A stretch of DNA of 64,000 nucleotides from Plumapathes pennacea (Eukaryota; Cnidaria; Anthozoa; Antipatharia; Myriopathidae): the NCBI GenBank assembly GCA_964036295.1, contig OZ038462.1, positions 34,678,355 to 34,742,354 on the forward strand, in the 5' to 3' direction. Positions within the stretch are counted from its first letter, which is position 1. Each line of letters starts with the position of its first letter. Below the pieces are notes generated by a model. It was given only the letters and a program-made list of their open reading frames with translations, was not told the DNA's origin and searched no databases. Both the position numbers and the translations under genes were made by a program. This document shows, in pieces, positions 56,301 to 64,000 of this stretch.

Positions 56301-59300
56301 AGTTTGCAAAGTAAGTGTCATTTTGTATCCCATTTTAGACTTGGTGATCAATGAATTATTTAGGAAAGTGTACATGTGGTACACACACTTATGCTTTGAC
56401 TGTTTTGTTGCAGGCTTGTCGTTGCAGCCCGTTTCATCCGGGTGTTGTTATTTATCAGAATAGTCACTGGAAAGGACCAGGTTGAGAGGGCAACAAGGCG
56501 AATGGTACAAAAAAAATAATTATAATAATAATTATATAGTATCTCATAAGATTGAATTTTGTTTTGTTAATTTATTTAATATTCACATTTCCACTTGGTA
56601 CTACAATCCTGGTTAAAAGTGTTGGGACACTGAACCTTTTTTCTAAAAAGTATGACATTTTGACCGATCCCCCCCCCAATACAATGTTGAATCAGTGAGC
56701 TCAAAGTGTACTCCTTTATGCAACATTGTATGGGGGTAGGGGAAAGGTTTAAGTTTTGAAAAAAAAAGAAGCTTTGTTGTCGAGTGATGATGAAAACAGC
56801 ATTTTTTCAGAGTGTCCCACATACTTTGACCAGGATTTTAGTAAAATAAATTTGTTTCTTGTTTAGATTTCTCAGAACAAGCGTAGATATCAAAAGGATG
56901 GATTTGACTTGGACTTGACCTATGTAACAGGTATAGCACAATCTGAAAGAAGTATTGAAATTTATAATGCATCCCTGTCTTTGTGTTGGATGAATTCTAT
57001 GTGTATTTTTTGTACTTGTTTTTGCAGAACGTGTCATTGCTATGTCATTCCCATCATCAGGAAAGCACAAAATGTATCGTAACCCAATCTCAGTAAGTCA
57101 CTTGCATGCACAAGTAGTATGTAGAAGTGACTTACAAAAATTGTGTTTTGTTCCTACATGTCATGTCTGTGCGCTTTACCTTTTTCTGTTTTTCAGGAAG
57201 TAGTGAGATTTCTGGACACAAAACATGCAGATTGTTACCGGGTTTACAACCTCTGTAGTAAGTTGCAGCAGCTGTTTATAAAATCCATGCAAAACTTTTG
57301 TCAGTTAAAGGAACAGTCTCCCGATCCTGCACATGTACAAATTCAAACTTTAATGAACAATTGTTTATGCAAATCTGAGTCATAGATGGTAACGATTAAA
57401 TTTCTCAACCAATGAAAAAGCAACAATCCACATGCTAATTTGCATATGTCATGCCAAAAGAGCATTAATTCGTCTCACCACCTGCCTTGAAAACGATAAC
57501 ATATTCGATTTTTACTGAGAGATCTATTTCTCTGCCAAAACATACTCATAAACGGTAACAGGGCAGTACAAAAATCTGAAAATGATTATCAACAAGAAAT
57601 GCTTCTGGGGTTTACTTTATTGCCACTACTTCAGTGACAGCAGGAACTGCAGCAATCTGATGAACAAACCTGCATTCTTCAAGAGTTTCGGCACAAGCCT
57701 TAGATGTGTCTTGGTCTGTGAACTTCAAATGGTCTTTTGAAAATAGTTGCCTTAATCCAGTAACCAATCACCAAACTTTTTTGCCCGATACACTTGACCA
57801 CAACTAAATGATTCAAATTGGATAAACAAAATGTAAACTAAGCAAAGATGGCAAAGATTCGACCGGATTCACTAGGTCTCACTCAACTTTGATTTCTGTT
57901 ACATCCTGAACAAAAATCAAAGGACCCACATGCGCAGAATCTGTTCACTGTTCCTTTAGATTTTTGCTGATAAATTGGTCTGAAAAGGGAAAGAATAATG
58001 TAGAGGAGAGTGAGAGATTAGTTAGAAGAAAGGGTACTAGCACTGACATTGGACTAGAACCAGGAAATAAAAGGAGAAAAGAATTCTGAGGATAGATATG
58101 TTTTTATGCTTTAGGTGAGAGAAGTTACGATCCTGCACAGTTTCACAACAGAGTGGAAAGAATTCTCATAGATGATCACAATGTACCCCGGCTGAGGTAA
58201 GTCATTGTTTTCCTGACATGATGAACATAACAGCAAAAAATAGTTGTAAATCAAGTTAGAAATATCCTAAAAATACAGCTAAGACTTAGCCAATTCAAGT
58301 ATCTATATGGCTGTTTTATCCAAACAATCAAACAACCGTGTCACAATATTATTTTTATCCCAGCACTGACATCTCACATGTCAGTAGCAGCCCTAGCCTG
58401 GGAATTGTGATTATATGATACTTTTATTTGTCCATTATTTTCCTTGATCATTGTTATTTTGTTTTTGATAATATTATTTCTTTTTGTTCTAATTACTTTT
58501 CTTTTTGTCTCTTTCTTTTCATTTCGTTTTAATTTATTATTTTCAGCCAATTACTTTATTTTTGCCACAATGTCAAGGAATGGCTTGACAAGGATACAAA
58601 GAATGTCATAGCTGTGCATTGCAAGGGAGGAAAAGGTTGGCAGAGTGAAATAAAATTGACCTTCAAAACTTCTTTTTAAGACTGCCAGTCATGAAGTGAA
58701 GTAAAACTAAACCAAAGCATGTAGCACACAGTCATTTTGAAGTCAATCAAATTAAGCCTTTGACATCATTCACAGTGTTCCTCAGCCGTGGACTGTACTG
58801 ATTCAATAGCTGAGTAGTGTGGGGTGGTGGACCAGAGTAATAAAACTCTGAAATGAGGAGGTTGTGGATTCAACCCCTGTGGTCAGCCACAGTAGGGAGG
58901 TTTTTCACCCCTGGGAGGCAACTCCAACAGTTTAACAGTTTTTACACCAGAATGGCCCCACCAGCTTTGCTGAAAATGCTTATCATGTTTAAATAAAGTT
59001 GCTTTTAATGTACTTTACTTTTTTTTTATAAATCATGGTAGCAATTTCTTCCTTGGCACAGCAACATAGATTAGGGAGTGGTCAGAAGTGAGGATGGTGG
59101 CTGGAAACCATCCTCCATCCTTTAGACCAGCAAGCCATACTGTCAAGCTATCATGCCCACTTAAATAAGTTTTTTCCTCTAGGAAGGACAGGGACAGCTG
59201 TCTGTGCATGGCTCATCGCAAGCGGCCAGTTTGAGAAAGCAGTGGTAAGTCAAGAGGAAGTTTAATATTGTTCATGTGCAGCTGATCGTAGCTTGATACT

Positions 59301-62300
59301 GTCCTTGTGTATTGTGTGACATCTATGTCCCAGGCTAGGAGGTGCCACAGTGAATATTGTGAGGACACAATCATGAGTGAGAGGTTGTAGGTATAGTGGC
59401 CTTTTTATCTAGTGAAAAGGAGGACTTGAGTGTCTTACTATGCATTAGAATAATGATTCCCTTCACAAGGAAAAGCAAAAGAAAACTAGACCCTTGCTTC
59501 GAGGAAGGGCTACCACTAAAAACTTTAACTAACAATCACTTCTAAGGCGTTCAGATTTCTTACATCAACCTCAGGTTGATTCACCATACAAAGCAAAACC
59601 AGTTAACTCTATGGGAGAATTCAAAAGAAATTTGAAGATTGTGCGCGCATCCAAGCTTGACGAGCGGGGCCACGACTTTCAAAGTCAACTTTTAGCTTTC
59701 TTTAAATGGCGGACTGTGTTCGGCCTTGATGTAAATGCTTCATGCTGCGCTCTTGTTTGAGTTAGGACGGCTATCTTGAGTTTTAAAGCCGTTTTCTACA
59801 ACGTTCACGCATGAGTGCTCGCTAAACAATTCTCGTATCTAAGGTTGTGTTTGCGTTTGTTTATACAGCACAGTCTTGACTACTTTGGTGTGCGCAGGAC
59901 GGACTACACGGTTGGAAAGCAGTTCCAAGGGGTGCAAACACCAAGTCAAGTGAGTGATCAGCAGACGTCAGCTCCGACATGTTCCTGGTCCTGTCACATG
60001 AAGCAGCTTGTGACATGTTACAAGAATTTAAATCCAGTCTGAATTAATAACAAAAGTTGCGGCGACAAATCAGGGGTCCGCCGGACTCTACACAAGTACA
60101 ACACACGAAGGGATTTGTGGTTTGAACAGGATATTATTTTTGCTGATAATTAAACTGCATTAATGTTCACCAGCAAAACAGCATGCTTGGAGAACCAGGG
60201 GCAGATCGTGTGTTGAGAAACAAAACGTGGCATTTCACTTGTTTTTTTCCCCTTTCCACCCCACACTCTACACCTTGATCTACGAGGACGGCAAAACAGG
60301 AGCTGGTGTGATAATAATCGTACCTTTGGATTGTGTCTCATTCTTAGAGTCGTTATGTTGGCTATTTGGAGCAGATCTTCAAAAGAATGAATGGCAGATT
60401 GCCACATGCCGTCTCCATGAAGCTGAAGGCTATCAAGATTGATGGCATTGGCTGTAAGTCAGTTACTTCTTCTGCTCTTCTAATAAATAAATAAGCACCG
60501 GGTAATTGTGAATAAGTTACACTGGTCGGTATGTGATCGGTAACGTGGTCGGTATGATTACTCATAACCCTGCATATGGTCTTTAACGTGGTCGGTAACA
60601 TGGTCGGTAAAATCACTCGTGTGGTCGGTAACATGGTCGGTAAATCACTCGTGTGGTCGGTAACATGGTCGGTAAAATCACTCGTGTGGTCGGTAACATG
60701 GTCGGTAAAATCCTGTGTGGTCCGTAACATGGTCGGTAAAATCACTCGTGTGGTCGGTAACATGATCGGTAAAATCACTCGTGTGGTCCGTAACATGTTC
60801 GGTAAAATCACTCATGTGGTCGGTAACATGGTCGGTAAATCACTCGTGTGGTCGGTAACATGGTCGGTAAATCACTCGTGTGGTCGGTAACATGGTCGAT
60901 AAAATCACTTGTGTGGTGGGTAACATGTAATTAAACACTTGTCAAATGATGTATTTTTCAGCTGTTGGTGTCGGCAATGGAAAGGACCTGAGATTTGAGA
61001 TAATCATCAATGGTAGCCCAATTTATCAGGTGGAACTAATGAACGCTAGACCAGGCCAGGTACGCTGCATCATGTACTGTACTTTCTGTGTAAAGTAGTA
61101 GACTTTTTTTTTTTCACTAGTTTGTATTACAAAACGTCTGCCATCTGTTTTTCTTTGTTGTTTGTTTGTTTGTTGTTGTTTCATAGGTTCAACACTTTCA
61201 AGAGCTGGATAAAGTCGTGGTTTCTCTCAGTGAAGCTGAATCTCCGCCTCTCACAGGAGACATCAAAATGAAGTTTTACTCCTCTAACTCGGTGAGCTAC
61301 TCTTGTGACTTCTCTCTTTGACTGCTGTGAACACCAAAGTCCTGGCCAAACGGATCCGCGATTCGACGCAATTCTTCAACTTACGTTTCACTTGGCCACC
61401 CATTTGCGTAGATTTGCGGGGTTCCTTGTCTTTGGGCGATCTCAGATATACACGCGAGTTCGACGCAAGTTTTTCACAGTTGAGCCACCCATCGTAGGCC
61501 TGCTCATAAGTTCTGATTTTACCAAATTTGGGGTGACTTGCCTTAAGGTGCGAGTCCGTTGGCCAGAGCTTATCAATGTTGTCTATCAGTCAGGTGCATG
61601 TAATAACAGCTGAATCATGTGGCCAGACGTTTCCTTCTCGTTCTAAACACAGCTATATAATACAGTAAAAAAGACCTAGCATTTGATACTTTACCCAGGC
61701 AAAACTGACCTGATTCAATAATCATTTCTCAGCTCTTGCACTTGTAATTTCTCTTTTGGAAGTTTGGGTTATAATTAGGAAGAAAAAGGTAAAATAAACT
61801 TTTATCAATACAGGATATTTTGTGGAGATGTAAGGAATGTACCTTTGTTTTATTTTACTATTCTCTCCAAGGATATTCCGAAAGGATATGACAATTGCGC
61901 ATTCTTCTTTTGGTTTCATACAAGCTTCATTGAGAACTGCAGGTAACGCTGAATAAGGAATAGTGTGTACTAATTATAGCCCTGGGCCCGGTTTTTCGAA
62001 AGTCGATTAAGCTAATCCAAGATTAACGAAATTCTTTCTTTCGACCTCTCTGCCAATATACTGCAGGATTTTGTTCGAAGATGGAATAAAAAGCTTGTTC
62101 CAGCTTACAACGTTATCAAGAAAGTCGTTGTGGACAAAACTTTCACGTTTTTAGGCTTATAAATGACAAGAAAGTTTGGACCTAATCCAGGATTAGTCTA
62201 ATCGTGCTTTGAAAAACTGGGCCCTGGGCCCGATTGTTCAAAGCACGGTTAGGCTAACCCTGGGTTAAGTTTAAACTTTGTTTTCATTTTGTGCCTAAAG

Positions 62301-62874
62301 TATAAAATATTTCGCAGACAACATAATTTCTCACTATGTTTTGAGCTGGAGTAAACTTTTTGGTGAGTCTTTGATCAAAACTCTGCACTTTTTGTTTGCC
62401 AAAATCACGAAAGACAGAATTTAGTTAACCGTGGGTTAGCTTAACCGAGCTTTGAACAACCGAACCCTGTACATCATATCTGCAATATTTAAAATTCCTA
62501 TACACTAGTCTGCCTTAAGTTTCGAAATATCAAATACCATATGAAATATCACTGTTTAAAAGCGCCAAGAAAATAAGAAGCCTGACTTTTTCTGTATATC
62601 AAATCTTAAAATACTTGTATGCATAGCTTTGCAACTTTTTTTTAAGTTTTCAAGATCTCTAACATTGCGAAGTGATTCTTCTCAATTGTAACAAGTTATG
62701 TAGCGATACGTTTATGTAGTATACAGAGAATTAAAAAAAAAGTTTCACTTTTGCTTTATTTTCTTTCACAGACTTTTTCTTCGGCGAGAAGAGCTGGACA
62801 ACCCTCATAAACCCAAGTATTGGAAAGTTTATAAAGAGAACTTTGCTGTTGACCTGACATTTGTGAGACTTTAA
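53340..62874 (+). CDS. TPTE: Voltage-sensing phosphoinositide phosphatase (TPTE/VSP)
   Basis: VSPs couple a four-helix voltage sensor to a PTEN-like lipid phosphatase that removes phosphate from PI(4,5)P2/PI(3,4,5)P3. Exons: 53340-53581, 54265-54312, 54667-54781 (donor uncertain; 54799 is the alternative), 55258-55331, 56197-56310, 56414-56504, 56867-56930, 57028-57092, 57197-57257, 58115-58196, 58547-58635, 59183-59244, 59869-59949, 60348-60453, 60962-61059, 61187-61291, 61872-61942, 62772-62874. They join in frame to 556 aa (562 with the alternative). An acidic N terminus (about 80 aa) precedes S1 ([17 protein letters not shown]), S2 ([20 protein letters not shown]), S3 ([19 protein letters not shown]) and S4 ([14 protein letters not shown]). 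The linker [20 protein letters not shown] leads to the phosphatase: general-acid loop DDHNVP (D311/D312) and P-loop HCKGGKGRTG with catalytic C344 and R350. A C2 domain fills exons 14-18. An in-frame stop at 53301 makes 53340 the first Met. Confidence 0.93.
54061..54117. repeat. Inverted repeat with paired octamers
   Basis: GAACTCAATGCAAATTAGC and its near inverse GCTCATTTGCATTGAGTTC form a short hairpin in VSP intron 1, each arm holding ATGCAAAT. Confidence 0.65.
55375..55541. repeat. MITE CAGTGCTCGACATTAA, copy 3
   Basis: Diverged 167-bp copy flanked by AAGTA on both sides (5-bp duplication). VSP intron 4. Confidence 0.8.
55648..56013. repeat. MITE-like element with GACTGTC termini, long copy
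   Basis: The left GAGCCATTTTCAGATTCATG plus ACTGTCAAAAG and the right TTTTTCGACAGTCATCTGAAA are inverted; related to 5889-6168. A 170-codon open frame crosses it but is not convincing. VSP intron 4. Confidence 0.6.
56604..56838. repeat. Tc1/mariner-type MITE, copy 2
   Basis: Diverged copy of 42799-43051 with TA flanks. It ends 28 bp before VSP exon 7 (56867), so it may contribute the branch-point region. Confidence 0.8.
58810..59030 (+). repeat. SINE-like unit, diverged
   Basis: GTGGTGGACCAGAGTAATAA...GATTCAACCCC resembles a decayed tRNA-like head. The tail GGCCCCACCAGCTTTGCTGAA and TACTTTACTTT match the SINE at 51102-51318. VSP intron 11. Confidence 0.55.
59641..59830. repeat. Dispersed repeat, copy B
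   Basis: Inverted match to 23812-23972. It ends about 40 bp before VSP exon 13. Confidence 0.75.
60532..60925. repeat. 33-bp minisatellite (GTGGTCGGTAACATGGTCGG)
   Basis: About eleven units of 31-33 bp, each with two GGTCGGTAA half-units followed by AATCACTC. Small indels shift the frame between units. VSP intron 14. Confidence 0.92.
61984..62224. repeat. GGGCCCGGTTGTTCAAAG family MITE
   Basis: Starts GGGCCCGGTTTTTCGAAAG and ends CTTTGAAAAACTGGGCCC. It abuts another family member at 62226. VSP intron 17. Confidence 0.8.
62226..62468. repeat. GGGCCCGGTTGTTCAAAG family MITE, adjacent copy
   Basis: Starts GGGCCCGATTGTTCAAAGC and ends GCTTTGAACAACCGAACCC. Internal sequence is closest to the copy at 41239-41472. 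VSP intron 17. Confidence 0.8.
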
Positions 62875-64000
62875 ATCCTAGAAATAACGTTTTGTTTTTC
62901 TTAGAATGCCAAAACAAATGATGGAACTATGTATCTTTGTTATGACGAAGTGTGACAACTATCCTATGCGTGTGACTGGAATAGCCTGCAAATTCAGATG
63001 ATAGTTTTCCACTTCCGCTTTCACAAGTTAATCCTACCGCTTTCCAACAAAATCAAAAGAAGCCATATATTTTTGTTTAAAATTGCTTAAAAGTACCGTG
63101 AAACTACCGTGAGGGAAATGCCATTTCAGGGGGACTAGATTTATATAACTTTCCTCCTAAAGCATCGCGCCTTCGCCCCTAACCTACCGCTGTTTTTATC
63201 CAGAATGTTTGATAGTATGATAGATTGTATGCGACTTACCAACTTTTGTCGAACCTCAGTAAAGCTTCTTTTTAACGATAATGCTGCTGTTAGATTTGTA
63301 TTAATGAAGAGACAGGTAAATGACGTGTACATGCAGATGTTGCGGGTTGGGCGTTTGACCTCAGAAGCTCTGAATCGGTTTGACGGAGAGTAAGACTACA
63401 CGTCCGAAGAGAAAACGTTACTTTGAGGCAGCGCCCACATTATTTCGTTATAAAGAAAACGCGCCTTTTTGCAATTCCATCGACACACTAAAACACTGTT
63501 AGCTAATGAACAGAGCGGGGTCTGGAACGGGTTTTTAAATACCCTCAATTACACGGTTATTTAGCCAATCAGAACGCGCGTAGTATCCTAGTTATTGCTC
63601 GCGACTGCGCAGCTGCGGCGAGCTTAAAAATGGAGGGGTTTTTTTTTGTTCTTTTTCTGGGTCGAGAATCAGCACACGGTGATTGGTTCATATTGTCACG
63701 TGATATGCAATGACATAAATTGACTTCGCAAACAACTTGAGAGTTGGGTTATTGAATTGCTCGTTACTTGTGTGTGAAAGTTAACTGCATCTGTTATGTT
63801 ATCTGTGTTGCTCAAGCGGCTTTACGTAGAGGCACACACAACAACGTGTATTGAACAAGAACTGTCTTTTTAATGTAAAACAAAGGCTACTCTTGTTGGG
63901 AGTACCAAAGTAAAGGTCCGATCAATGGCAGAGCGAGGGGGTATCTGCGATTATCGTATTTCTAGTATTTGTTACAAAGCACGAATACTCGAAAACCTGA
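62875..64000. other. Right-edge stretch past VSP
   Basis: It holds the presumed VSP 3' UTR and a repeat copy at 63875-63967. GC-rich sequence around 63540-63620 and AACCAATCAG-type CCAAT boxes could belong to a repeat or a promoter beyond the edge. I found no supported gene. Confidence 0.45.
63875..63967. repeat. Dispersed repeat pair, copy B
   Basis: Inverted match to 28226-28317. The similarity does not extend towards lower coordinates; it may belong to a longer element running past the window edge. Confidence 0.75.

Noticed and set aside
60362-60890. Long repetitive open frames on both strands
   Set aside because: They come from the 33-bp minisatellite and overlap VSP exon 14; no gene.
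60532-60925. CRISPR-like array of regular repeats
   Set aside because: Units are head-to-tail with no unique spacers, in an animal intron; it is a minisatellite.

Overview
This is a stretch of animal nuclear genome. Every gene is split by GT-AG introns, three gene pairs are arranged head to head, and the introns are full of short inverted-repeat DNA elements. The protein sequences resemble their human counterparts closely enough to name the families but are clearly not vertebrate. The gene content, including a voltage-sensing phosphatase, and the foldback/MITE families suggest an invertebrate, most likely an anthozoan cnidarian such as a stony coral or anemone. That placement is inference.

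Six genes were assembled exon by exon by matching splice sites, reading phase and recalled family sequence. (1) PDS5, minus strand, first 14 coding exons, 742-10300; it runs off the left edge. (2) A DCUN1D4/5-type cullin neddylation factor, plus, 11027-16244. (3) The ISWI ATPase SMARCA5/SNF2H, minus, 18616-34452, 23 coding exons. (4) RBM26/27, plus, 35010-45697, 18 coding exons. (5) MAGT1/TUSC3 (OST3/6 subunit of oligosaccharyltransferase), minus, 47713-52865, 11 coding exons. (6) A TPTE/VSP voltage-sensing phosphatase, plus, 53340-62874, 18 coding exons. All six are open through the proposed joins with consistent intron phases, so they look intact; 5' and 3' untranslated ends are mostly not resolved.

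The layout alternates. PDS5/DCUN1D, SMARCA5/RBM26 and MAGT1/VSP start 727, 557 and 474 bp apart on opposite strands, so each pair probably shares a bidirectional promoter. DCUN1D/SMARCA5 and RBM26/MAGT1 converge tail to tail. Three genes act in the nucleus (cohesin regulation, chromatin remodelling, RNA binding), DCUN1D in cullin neddylation, MAGT1 in ER glycosylation and VSP at membranes. They do not form an obvious single pathway.

The remaining sequence is introns and short spacers containing at least a dozen repeat families. These include a tandemly duplicated foldback element at 3.7-4.4 kb with an inverted third copy at 44.4 kb, several MITE families with recognisable terminal inverted repeats, tRNA-derived SINE-like units, minisatellites and microsatellites. 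I saw no reverse transcriptase or transposase gene, no rRNA, no convincing tRNA gene and no CRISPR array. The most unusual items are a 6-bp-TSD element family carrying a conserved open frame, 60-bp palindromes present in two of the three bidirectional promoters, and a triple CRE plus octamer cluster between PDS5 and DCUN1D.
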